From: Brevundimonas sp. UBA5713
GTDB lineage: Bacteria; Pseudomonadota; Alphaproteobacteria; Caulobacterales; Caulobacteraceae
Assembly (NCBI RefSeq): GCF_002419815.1
Contig: NZ_DIGV01000041.1
Location: 106,935 to 170,934, forward strand
Direction of reading: 5' to 3'
Length of the DNA stretch: 64,000 bases
The translations under genes were made by a program, and so were the position numbers. The notes beneath the pieces are model-generated. The model was not told the origin of the DNA and did no database searches. It saw nothing but the letters and a program-made list of their open reading frames with translations. Of this stretch, positions 50,801 to 58,377 are shown piece after piece. Numbering within the stretch: the stretch's first letter is position 1; every line of letters starts with the position of its first letter.

Positions 50801-51257
50801 GGCACTCGCCCTTTTCGGCGCGGCGGTTGCCCAGTGTCAGCAGGCGGGTCAGCTGCCCCCAGCCCTGACGGTTCTGCGGATAGGCTAGAAGGTCAGGCGT
50901 GCCGTCGCTGAACACCAGCCGCGCGCCGGTGATCAGGTGAAAATCTGCGGCGCGGCGTTTGATCTCTTCGGACAGGGCCGGATCGGACAGCGGGTCCTCC
51001 ACATAGGTGAACTCTCCCGGTCCGCTGCCGTCGCGCAGTTTGTCTGGCGGGGGCAGGCCGTCTTTGCGCAGATCACGCAGGGCGCTCCATGCCCGCACCA
51101 CGCCCGCGACCGAGTTGCGGTCGGCCAGCCCCATGCCGGTGTGCCCGCGCAACAGGGCTGTCAGCACCAGATCCTTGGGGTGCGAGGCCCCGCGCAGGAA
51201 GGAATAGTTGCTGGTGACAGCCAGCTCCGCATAGTCGGGAACGGGGGCCGCGCTCAT
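47892..51257 (-). CDS. dnaE2: Error-prone DNA polymerase DnaE2 (ImuC)
   Basis: 1121-residue C-family polymerase of the SOS mutagenesis complex, which extends across lesions with ImuB. N-terminal PHP domain (YAELAVTSNYSFLRGASHPK), palm with catalytic PPDIDVDFEHERREE, and OB fold near the end (VQVAGVVLIRQRPGKGNAIF, VTMEDETGVVNVVLW). The C-terminal HPRNVRVLPSSRDFH is characteristic of DnaE2. The ATG at 51257 overlaps the ImuB stop (ATGA); the longer frame to 51395 runs inside imuB. Confidence 0.96.
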   Translation of the reverse strand: MSAAPVPDYAELAVTSNYSFLRGASHPKDLVLTALLRGHTGMGLADRNSVAGVVRAWSALRDLRKDGLPPPDKLRDGSGPGEFTYVEDPLSDPALSEEIKRRAADFHLITGARLVFSDGTPDLLAYPQNRQGWGQLTRLLTLGNRRAEKGECLLYLDDLLPAEHLSLIVMPPDGGCDLANLIQRLQTATSGAVWLAATVLRRGDDRRRLARLRALSQRTGAPLLAVNDVLYHSPEERDLQDVLTCIREGTTIEDAGRRLEANSERWLKPPTEMARLFRDAPEAIAETQHFLSRITFDLSQISYQYPHEPTPKGWNSQDWLEDLTRRHASIRYPLGVPPKVADLLVKELRFIAQKDYAPYFLTIYDIVRVAREKGILCQGRGSAANSAVCYVLGITSVDPAVSDLLFERFLSDDRDEPPDIDVDFEHERREEVIQHIYERYGRHRAGIAATVIHFRPRSAIREVGKVLGLSEDITARMASSHWGSWGAEIGEKHVEQAGLAADNPMIQRTVAMATRLLNFPRHLSQHVGGFILTQDRLDEIVPIGNAAMADRTYIEWDKDDIEALCLMKVDILALGMLTCIRKALDLMRDHQGAVQDLHSIPQDDPVVYDMLCRGHSIGVFQVESRAQINMLPRLKPRRLYDLVIQVAIVRPGPIQGDMVHPYLRRRNGEEPVVYASPAPEYGAPDELKQVLGKTLGVPLFQEQAMKLAMVAAQFSDAEANGLRKSMGTFRGDGRLHTYETRFVERMVERGYDRDFAQRCFDQIKGFGSYGFPESHAASFAQLVYVSAWVKKHHPAAFACALLNSQPMGFYAPAQIVREAQEIGGVEIRPIDVAYSYWDNSLEGHRVAPSVRLGLRQIDGFKQSWAEALCTARLQGPLHDIESLARRAKLPAAAMRKLADADAFRSMGMDRREALWAVRRLPDDNPLPLFAAAQARELGAEPDANLPSMPLSEHVAADYQVTRLSLKAHPMALLRPAFGGKVLTCRGAESKRSGTLVQVAGVVLIRQRPGKGNAIFVTMEDETGVVNVVLWARMFEQYRREVMASRLMQVEGVVEKSKEGVVHIIARHIIDRSEELSRLSEDHQTDIQLARADVVAHPQPPRHPSHHHPRNVRVLPSSRDFH

Positions 51258-52819
51258 GGGAACAGGCCGTGGATGTACCAGCGCGGCTCGGGCGTCTGGC
51301 CATAAAGACCCTGCCGGAACAGCCAGAAACGGCGGCCATCGGTGTCTTCGACGCGGTAATAGTCGCGGGTACGTTGATCGGGCGCGCGCCACCATTCACC
51401 GGCGATGCGTTCCGGTCCTTCGGAGCGGGCCACATGGTGCAGCACGCGCCGCCAACGAAAGCGCAGGGGCGAGCCATCGGGCACCTCGGCCAGGGTTTCG
51501 ACCGGCTGGGGCGGGCTGAAGATTTGCAGGGGGCGAAGAGGCGGTTCCTCTGCGTGCGGTGCGGGCCAGTCCGAGGTGCGGGCCTGTGCCTTGAAGGCCG
51601 GATGCAGGCGCTGGGCGCGTTCGGGAATATAGGAGGCGTGGCTGACGAAGCGCAGCACGGCATCGGCCCCCAGCCGCGCGGTCAGCCGGTCGATCAGTTC
51701 TCCAAAGGCCTCGTCCGTCAGTTCATCATCGCCATCCAGCCCCTGCTGGCGGTCGGACAAAGTGTCGGCAGCCGTGACGGAAAGCCGGATTTGGTCAAAG
51801 CCGAAACCCGCCTCGATAGGATAGGCCATGGCGGCCATCCGTTCACTGAACAGGCGCAGCACGCTTTTGACGTCGCGGGTCGGGTGTCCGGTCAGGACTT
51901 CGACATGGCGTACCACGCCATCCACTCGGAAAAAGCCCGCTTCGAACCCGCGACCCCCTTGCCCTGTCAGGGCCAGACGCACGGCGGTTTCCTCCATCAG
52001 GTCCGACAACACCCGCTCTATGTCCTCGGGCGCGGCGATGGGCTCGAAGAAGATGCGGTCGCTGACCAAGGGGGCAGGTGGTCGGTAAGGTGTAATGCGC
52101 ACATCCTCGTCGCCAAGAATGCGGGCCAGCCGCGCGGGGAAGTCGGTGCCGAAACGGGCGGCGAGGGGACCGCGTGCGCGATCATCCAGATCACCGATGC
52201 GCTTTAGTCCCGCACGGCGCAGAGCCTGCTCATCGCGCGCGGAAATCTCCAGCGCCCCGACCGGCAGTTGGCGCACGGCGGCGCGATCCTGCCCAAACTC
52301 ATAGCGACCTTGGCGACCAAAACGACACAGGGCGCGGGTGGCGTGGGGTGTGCTGGCTATAGCCTGACGCAGTTGTAGCCCCATACGCGCAGCACGCTGG
52401 GCGGTGGCCTGCATCAGGCCGTCTTCGCCACCGAAAAGATGGTCACAGCCGGTAATGTCCAACACCAGACCGTGGGGCGCATCCAGTGCGATCATCGGGG
52501 TAAAGCGCCCGAAATCGCGCAGAACCTGTTCCAGCAGGGCCTGATCGTGATCGGGCTGATGCACCACGCTTTCCAGCTGGGGCAGGCGCGCTTGGGCGTC
52601 GGCCAAGGTCATGCCGGATGACAGGCCCGCGCGGGCAGCCTCGAGATCGACCGCGGCCAGTTTCAGCGCGCCGCCGACCTTTTCGACAAAGACGATGGGG
52701 GCTGCTTCAGGCGCTTCGCCGCCACGGGATGACCGTATCCGCAATAGCCGGTCGGACGGGAGCCACGGAAACCAGATCGCCAGATAGCGGCGCCGGTTCG
52801 ACAAAAGCACGTCGGTCAC
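51254..52819 (-). CDS. imuB: ImuB, Y-family polymerase-like hub protein
   Basis: 521 residues. Y-family architecture, but the metal-binding DxD of active polymerases is replaced near the N-terminus (RYLAIWFPWLPSDRL), as expected for the inactive ImuB that links ImuA, DnaE2 and the beta clamp. LVLDITGCDHLFGGEDGLMQ and the HhH-like DEQALRRAGLKRIGDL are recognisable. The start is a GTG at 52819 with GGAG seven bases upstream, which puts the first 113 bp inside imuA. Ends in an ATGA overlap with dnaE2. Confidence 0.93.
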   Translation of the reverse strand: MTDVLLSNRRRYLAIWFPWLPSDRLLRIRSSRGGEAPEAAPIVFVEKVGGALKLAAVDLEAARAGLSSGMTLADAQARLPQLESVVHQPDHDQALLEQVLRDFGRFTPMIALDAPHGLVLDITGCDHLFGGEDGLMQATAQRAARMGLQLRQAIASTPHATRALCRFGRQGRYEFGQDRAAVRQLPVGALEISARDEQALRRAGLKRIGDLDDRARGPLAARFGTDFPARLARILGDEDVRITPYRPPAPLVSDRIFFEPIAAPEDIERVLSDLMEETAVRLALTGQGGRGFEAGFFRVDGVVRHVEVLTGHPTRDVKSVLRLFSERMAAMAYPIEAGFGFDQIRLSVTAADTLSDRQQGLDGDDELTDEAFGELIDRLTARLGADAVLRFVSHASYIPERAQRLHPAFKAQARTSDWPAPHAEEPPLRPLQIFSPPQPVETLAEVPDGSPLRFRWRRVLHHVARSEGPERIAGEWWRAPDQRTRDYYRVEDTDGRRFWLFRQGLYGQTPEPRWYIHGLFP

Positions 52820-53489
52820 GGTTCCACTCCAAAATCCAGCGACGGGGGGCACCACCGCCGCGCTGACGCTGCAAGGTGACGGAGAAACAGGGGTGGCCGG
52901 GGCTGTTGGCCTCCAGTGCGACAGAGGGGCCAGAGGCGACGGACCAGCGGCTTTCAGAGGCCGTGGCCATCACCTCTGCGGCGGCACGGGCCAGAAAGCA
53001 GGTGCCGCCTCCGGTCTTGGCTGCCATCAACAGACGTTTGGTGGCGGTCAGCGTCAGGGCCGGACTTTCGCCCCAGCTGCTGAGCAGAACCGCGCCCACA
53101 GCAGGACTGCGCAGCGCCTCTTCGCCAATAGACAGCAGGCTTTTCATATCCCGCGCCCGCACCAGCAAAAGATCATCGGGGTTCAGCCCCATTTCGACCA
53201 GACCGGGCGCATAGGGCCGGCCAACCTCATGGCTGACCATGTCCTGTATGGCCCAGACCACAGGCTTGCCCTTGGCCATGGCCATCGACAGGCCCAGACC
53301 AAAGCCGTTCATCGCTACGCCATCGGCGGGAGTGGCGGCATAAAGGTCATGGACGGCTTGCGCGGCCAGCGGTACGGGCAAGACCCCGCCGGAGGCGGAT
53401 TGGGGTTCAGACGACGGATGAACCTCCAACAGCGCAACCTGCTGTTTGAGACGAGACAGTCGTTCTGACAATGTGCTCTTGTTCTCCAT
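52707..53489 (-). CDS. imuA: ImuA, SOS mutagenesis protein (RecA/SulA-like)
   Basis: 260 residues. A degenerate RecA-like fold, MNGFGLGLSMAMAKGKPVVW, LVEMGLNPDDLLLVRARDMK, ALRSPAVGAVLLSSWGESPA, the ImuA pattern; it lacks a clear Walker A. First gene of imuA-imuB-dnaE2. The ATG at 53489 lies within a LexA operator, so LexA binding would block the start region itself. A TTG about seven codons in is an alternative start. Confidence 0.9.
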   Translation of the reverse strand: MENKSTLSERLSRLKQQVALLEVHPSSEPQSASGGVLPVPLAAQAVHDLYAATPADGVAMNGFGLGLSMAMAKGKPVVWAIQDMVSHEVGRPYAPGLVEMGLNPDDLLLVRARDMKSLLSIGEEALRSPAVGAVLLSSWGESPALTLTATKRLLMAAKTGGGTCFLARAAAEVMATASESRWSVASGPSVALEANSPGHPCFSVTLQRQRGGGAPRRWILEWNRDRRAFVEPAPLSGDLVSVAPVRPAIADTVIPWRRSA

Positions 53490-53495
53490 TTGTTC
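53481..53495. promoter_or_regulatory. LexA box GTTC-N7-GTTC at imuA
   Basis: GTTC at 53481-53484 and 53492-53495 with 7 bp between matches the alphaproteobacterial LexA consensus. It overlaps the imuA start codon (53487-53489), predicting SOS control of the cassette. Confidence 0.85.
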
Positions 53496-53715
53496 TCATT
53501 ACCACCGGCTCTCAAGGCAGATCAAGAGAACATTGTCAGAGTCGTGTTCGATGATGGTCATAAGGAGATTGCGGCGAAAATAAGCGAAACAATACGCCAC
53601 CGCATGCATTCCATTGAAGCGAGGGGACGCCACTACAACCCGCAATCCCTCAAACTATTTAAGCCCTTATTTCCAAGCTTGGTCAGTCTTTGAGCAAGCG
53701 CATTCTCCCAAGGCA

Positions 53716-54501
53716 ATGACCTTTGAAATGGCGATAAACCGAGCGCTGCCGGACCTGCGTCCGGTACCCGACCTAAAGGATCTATCCTCACCGATAGCCC
53801 TGTTTCTGGACCTTGACGGCGTGTTGGCCCCCATCATGCCTCGTCCTGAAATGGTAGTGCCTGAACCCGCCCGTACACATCGGCTGACAGCCCTACAGAC
53901 GGCCTTGTCGGGTCGCTTGGCAATCCTGAGCGGCCGCACACTCAGTGACATCGATCGCATCTGTGAAGGTGCCGTGACCGCCGTTGCGGGCGTGCACGGT
54001 CTGGAGCTTCGCCACACAGACGGGAGCGTACGACGAGATAACCCGACACATGTTCAGGATGTGTTCGAGGAAGCGTTTGCACTGGCTGCCCGTCACCGTC
54101 GTCTGATGGTGGAAAACAAAGCCTTGGCCATCGCCATCCACTATCGGCATGCCCCCGAACTTCAGGAAGAGGTCCGCAGATTTGCAGCGGACCAGGCCCG
54201 CTTGCACGGCCTGTCTGTTCAGTCCGGACATTTCGTTGAGGAAATCCGCCCCAAAGGACGCACCAAGGGTGATGCCCTCAGCGACTTTATGAGCTTGCCG
54301 CCCTTTGCAGGGGCCGTGCCCGTTGTACTGGGCGATGACCTGACAGACGAGCATGCATTTGCAGCCGCCGAGGATTGGGGTGGAGTGTCCATTCGCGTAA
54401 CCCCCGATGGCCCCACACAGGCACGTTATTATCTGTCAGGCCCCGATGCCGTCAGCGACTGGCTGGACGACTTCCTGAATGCCGTGGAGACACAGGTATG
54501 A
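53716..54501 (+). CDS. otsB: Trehalose-6-phosphate phosphatase
   Basis: 261-residue HAD phosphatase that releases trehalose. Motif I is LFLDLDGVLAP (Asp32, Asp34); the late motif is VVLGDDLTDEHAF. LSGRTLSDIDRI and HYRHAPELQEEVRR fit the family. The ATG at 53716 follows AAGG; the longer frame is not supported. Its stop overlaps the otsA start (ATGA), so phosphatase and synthase are coupled. Confidence 0.94.
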   Translation: MTFEMAINRALPDLRPVPDLKDLSSPIALFLDLDGVLAPIMPRPEMVVPEPARTHRLTALQTALSGRLAILSGRTLSDIDRICEGAVTAVAGVHGLELRHTDGSVRRDNPTHVQDVFEEAFALAARHRRLMVENKALAIAIHYRHAPELQEEVRRFAADQARLHGLSVQSGHFVEEIRPKGRTKGDALSDFMSLPPFAGAVPVVLGDDLTDEHAFAAAEDWGGVSIRVTPDGPTQARYYLSGPDAVSDWLDDFLNAVETQV

Positions 54502-55919
54502 GCCGCCTGATCGTCGTATCCAATCGGGTGTCTGCCCCCAAAGATCCCGCTGCCGGATCGGCGGGAGGCTTGGCCATGGCCTTGTCGGCGGCACTGAAAC
54601 GCTATGATGGTTTGTGGTTCGGTTGGTCGGGCGAGACGGTTGAGACCTTTAATGGACAGATGAAGGTCGAAGACCGTGCGGGTGTCACAGTCGCGACCAT
54701 TCCCTTGGAAGCGCAGGACGTCGACGAATATTACAACGGCTATGCCAACCGAACCTTATGGCCGCTGTTTCATCACAGGATCGACTTAACAGCCTACGAA
54801 AGATCTTACAGTTCCGGATATGAACGCACCAATCGACGCTTTGCCGAGGTCTTGCATCCGCTCATTGCTCGCGATGACCTGATCTGGGTCCATGACTATC
54901 ACCTGATACCGCTGGCATCTTACCTGCGAGAGCGGGGCGTTAAGAACAGGATCGGCTTTTTCCTGCATACGCCGTGGCCCGCGCGCCAACTGCTGGTGAC
55001 CCTGCCGCACCATAAGGCGATGGTGGAGGCGATGCTGGCTTACGATCTGGTCGGCTTTCACACAGAAGAATGGCGGCAGTTGTTCTGTGACTATGTGACG
55101 AACGAAGCCGGAGGGCGGGTCGAGGCAGATGGTACGGTGCACGCTTTTGGCCGCACGACACGGACAGGCGTCTTTCCGATTGGCATCGACGTTCAGGCCT
55201 TTGTCTCGGCGCGCGACTCCGAGCTGGGGCGACGCACCTTCAATCGTATGCAGGCATCGGCGGGCGAACGGGCCATGATCGTCGGAATTGACAGGCTGGA
55301 CTATTCCAAGGGCCTGGAAGAGCGATTGGCAGGTCTACAACAGCTGTTGGCGGACCATGCTGACTGGCACCGCAAGCTATTCCTGCTTCAGATTACGCCT
55401 CTGTCGCGCGATACCGTCGACAGCTATCAGGACATTCGCGGGCGTCTGGATTCACTTGCGGGCCACATCAACGGGGCGTTTGCGGATATGGACTGGCAAC
55501 CCATCCGCTATCTCAATCGATCATATCGACGCGACCAGCTGGCTGGCATCTGCCGTGCCGCAAAGGTTGGCCTGGTGACGCCATTGCGGGACGGCATGAA
55601 TCTGGTCGCAAAGGAATATGTGGCAGCCCAGGATGAAGACGATCCCGGCGTCCTTATTCTGTCGCGCTTTGCCGGTGCTGCCGAGCAAATGCGCGATGCC
55701 ATTCTGGTAAATCCCTTTGCCCGTGAAGAAGTGGCCGATGCCATTCTGAAAGCACTGACCATGCCACTGGAAGAGAGGCAGCACCGTTGGCGAAGTCTGA
55801 TGAAAGTGGTTCAGGACACCGATGTCAGCCTCTGGCGAGACCGCTATGTCAGGGCTTTGCAAAGACCTATTGAAGAGATGGCGGCGGCCCCGAAACGCCG
55901 CCGCCACACGACAGCTTAG
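54498..55919 (+). CDS. otsA: Trehalose-6-phosphate synthase
   Basis: 473-residue GT20 enzyme joining UDP-glucose and glucose-6-phosphate. Motifs: LIVVSNRVS, SAGGLAMAL, LWFGWSGE, WVHDYHLIPLASYLR, FFLHTPWPA, GIDRLDYSKGLEER and LVTPLRDGMNLVAKEYVA. With otsB it makes the osmoprotectant trehalose. The last 4 bp overlap the end of the convergent btuB gene, leaving no room for a terminator between them. Confidence 0.96.
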   Translation: MSRLIVVSNRVSAPKDPAAGSAGGLAMALSAALKRYDGLWFGWSGETVETFNGQMKVEDRAGVTVATIPLEAQDVDEYYNGYANRTLWPLFHHRIDLTAYERSYSSGYERTNRRFAEVLHPLIARDDLIWVHDYHLIPLASYLRERGVKNRIGFFLHTPWPARQLLVTLPHHKAMVEAMLAYDLVGFHTEEWRQLFCDYVTNEAGGRVEADGTVHAFGRTTRTGVFPIGIDVQAFVSARDSELGRRTFNRMQASAGERAMIVGIDRLDYSKGLEERLAGLQQLLADHADWHRKLFLLQITPLSRDTVDSYQDIRGRLDSLAGHINGAFADMDWQPIRYLNRSYRRDQLAGICRAAKVGLVTPLRDGMNLVAKEYVAAQDEDDPGVLILSRFAGAAEQMRDAILVNPFAREEVADAILKALTMPLEERQHRWRSLMKVVQDTDVSLWRDRYVRALQRPIEEMAAAPKRRRHTTA

Positions 55920-57871
55920 AAACGCAGGCGAACGCCACCAAAGGCACCGCGACCGGCCGTGCCGAAGCCACGAACCGTCTCATAATCGGTATCGAATAGG
56001 TTCTCGATGCGGCCATACAGTTCCACGCCCTGACGGACCGGATAGCTGACGCGCAGATCGACCAGAGTGTAGTCATCTAACGCCACGGCATTGCTTTCGC
56101 TGTCGAAGGCCTTGCCCGCATAGCGAACGGATACGCCCGCGTTCAGACCTTGGGCAAAGCGGTAGTCGGCGCTGAGGTTGGCCATATGCTCGGGGCGGCG
56201 GGCGAGGCGTTTGCCGTCGTTAACGCCAGAGGCGTTGCGCGCGTCGGTCCAGCTGTAGTTGCCACTGAAGGTCAGGGCGCTGATCGGCGACCAGTGACCA
56301 AAGACCTCGACGCCTTGGGCTTCGGTCTTCTGGATATTGTCGTAATAGCCCCAGCGCTGATTACCATTCACCAGACACAGAGGATCAGTGGCACCGGCCG
56401 AGCAGCCCCTGTAGCGGATTTCATTATCGGCCTCACGGGCGAAATAGGTCACCCCCAAAGCGGCCTTGTTACCAAAGCGGTGCTCGATGCCAGCTTCCCA
56501 TGCGTCAAAAGTTTCCGGCTGAAGCGCGAGATTACCGTAGTCGCTGTAAAGTTCGTACAGGCCCGGCGCGCGGACGCCTTGTCCCCAACCGGCGCGCAGG
56601 GTGGTGGCACCATCATTGATGACCCATGCCGCGGCTAGCTGGCCAGTGGTGTGATCGCCATATTGGGCGTGGTCGTCGTAGCGCACACCCGCCGTCAGGG
56701 TTAGACCGGGGAGGGTGGTCCACTGGACCTGACCATAGACGCTATCCTGATCCGCGCGGCCCAGATTATAGGCCGGATTGGGCGCAAAGTCGGACGGCGA
56801 ACGGCTGCGCATCTGTGCGCGCTCGCTTTCGAAACCGAAGGTGGCGTTTAGATCATCGGTGAAGGCAAAGCTGCCCTGATATTCGAAACGCTTATTCTTG
56901 CCGACAGAGTCGAAGGTGTTGGTCTGGATGGCGTTGTCGGGATTGTAGAACTGACGCTCGGTCTCGGTGTAGCTATAGGCCAAGCGATTCAGGAAACGGC
57001 CTTCCAGTAGGCTGATGTTCAGGCCGCCATAGGCCACCAACTCTTCGGTTTCCGCATATTCGCGGCTGTCGCCGTTCCAACCGTCATAGTCGCCGGTGCT
57101 GTCATTCCAGCTAGAGCGCAGGTCCAGTGAAATCGCGTCGGTGATCTTCAGGTCCACGCGACCGGAGACGGTGTTGTTGGTGAAGCCGTCTTTTTCCGTG
57201 CCGATCGACTGGGCAGAAACGCCATCAGTGTCATAGCGGCTGGCCGCCAGACGCCAGTTTAGGCGGTCTGAAGCACCGCCCACACCCGCGCGAAACTGGG
57301 TGGTGCCGCGCGCACCGGCTTCGGCCAGCAAATTGCCTTCAAATGGCGTGCTCGGAGCGGCAGTGATGATGTTGACCACGCCGCCGATGGCCTGACTGCC
57401 CCAAAGGGTCGACTGGGCCCCGCGCAGCACCTCGATACGGGCTGTGTCGCCCACCGTCAGATTGCCGAAGTTAAATCCGCCCTGCGTGGTCGAGGGATCG
57501 TTCAGCTTGACCCCGTCCACCAGAATGACGGTGTGGTGGCCTTCGGCACCGCGGATATAGACGCTGCCGACGCCACCGATGCCGCCGTTGCGGCTGTAGG
57601 CCACGCCGGGGGTCTGGGTCAGAAGTTCGGCGATGGCAGGCGTCTGGGCCCGCTCGATGGCGGCCTGATCCAGCACGGTGATGGAGGCGGCGACCCGGTT
57701 CAGGTCCTGAACGGTGCGGTTGGCGGTGACGACCACATCGGCCACGGCGGTGGCTGCGTGGGTGCCGGCCACATCGGGGCGCGGTGCCAGTTGGTCGAGA
57801 TCATCGGCGTGGGCCGAGGTACCGGCCAGAACGGCGGCGGCAGCAAGATAGGCGGCGGTAAACTTATTCAA
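55916..57871 (-). CDS. btuB: TonB-dependent vitamin B12 receptor (BtuB-type)
   Basis: About 651 residues. Signal peptide LNKFTAAYLAAAAVLAGTSA (cleavage AHA); TonB box-like DVVVTANRT; plug domain QTPGVAYSRNGGIGGVGSVY with LVDGVKLNDPS; beta-barrel ending in the aromatic AFGGVRLRF. The start is probably a TTG at 57871, as upstream in-frame codons belong to the leader. A cobalamin riboswitch about 150 bp upstream supports B12 as substrate and predicts repression when B12 is plentiful. Confidence 0.93.
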   Translation of the reverse strand: MNKFTAAYLAAAAVLAGTSAHADDLDQLAPRPDVAGTHAATAVADVVVTANRTVQDLNRVAASITVLDQAAIERAQTPAIAELLTQTPGVAYSRNGGIGGVGSVYIRGAEGHHTVILVDGVKLNDPSTTQGGFNFGNLTVGDTARIEVLRGAQSTLWGSQAIGGVVNIITAAPSTPFEGNLLAEAGARGTTQFRAGVGGASDRLNWRLAASRYDTDGVSAQSIGTEKDGFTNNTVSGRVDLKITDAISLDLRSSWNDSTGDYDGWNGDSREYAETEELVAYGGLNISLLEGRFLNRLAYSYTETERQFYNPDNAIQTNTFDSVGKNKRFEYQGSFAFTDDLNATFGFESERAQMRSRSPSDFAPNPAYNLGRADQDSVYGQVQWTTLPGLTLTAGVRYDDHAQYGDHTTGQLAAAWVINDGATTLRAGWGQGVRAPGLYELYSDYGNLALQPETFDAWEAGIEHRFGNKAALGVTYFAREADNEIRYRGCSAGATDPLCLVNGNQRWGYYDNIQKTEAQGVEVFGHWSPISALTFSGNYSWTDARNASGVNDGKRLARRPEHMANLSADYRFAQGLNAGVSVRYAGKAFDSESNAVALDDYTLVDLRVSYPVRQGVELYGRIENLFDTDYETVRGFGTAGRGAFGGVRLRF

Positions 57872-58020
57872 TGGGACACCCCGTGATTGAACGCGCCACA
57901 GCCGCATCCAATCAGACGACGTCTGTTTGAAAGCGACCGCCACGCGGCTGTTTCAGACATGTCGTCACGCGAGTTTCCTCGACCACTCGGCACATCCCGA
58001 CCGCGTGGAGAACGACGTCA

Positions 58021-58193
58021 ACAGGCAGGTCTCCTGGCTTACGGGTCGTTGTTCATTGCATCTCGCCTTCCCGGAGGCTGTGACCAGCCGCCCAGTGGCA
58101 TTTGAGATGCGAACTCGCCGCTTACAGTTGCGGGAACAGCCGGGGCATCAAACCCCGTTCCCTTTTGATCCCCGAAGGGAACCTGTTGCACCT
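58021..58193 (-). ncRNA. Cobalamin (AdoCbl) riboswitch
   Basis: On the minus strand, conserved blocks appear in the right order: AACAGGTTCCC, GGGAACGGGGTTTGATGCCC, CCCGCAACTGTAAGCG, B12-box-like GCCACTGG and the closing AAGCCAGGAGACCTGCC. It lies in the btuB leader. The remaining bases to btuB can hold the expression platform. Confidence 0.95.
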
Positions 58194-58377
58194 TGCGCAG
58201 TAGGCCGTGGATGTGTCGGCGTCAATCATCCGGCGCACTGTTCAAGGGCGTATTGTGAAACTGTCCTTATCCTTGCAGGGGTAAGGGCAGACTTTGTCGA
58301 TCGGTATTATCCGCGAACCAAAAGGGGGAGGGCATCGGACCCGTTGTCGTCGAGCCGATGCCCTCGATAGTCGTGTT
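58194..58377. other. Intergenic region between riboswitch and czcA 3' end
   Basis: Holds the btuB promoter side (58194-58320) and the czc terminator at 58328-58365. No gene seen. Confidence 0.5.
58328..58365 (-). terminator. Terminator of the czcCBA operon
   Basis: An 11-bp perfect stem GAGGGCATCGG / CCGATGCCCTC, followed on the minus strand by CCCCTTTTGG, lies 12 bp after the czcA stop. Confidence 0.7.
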
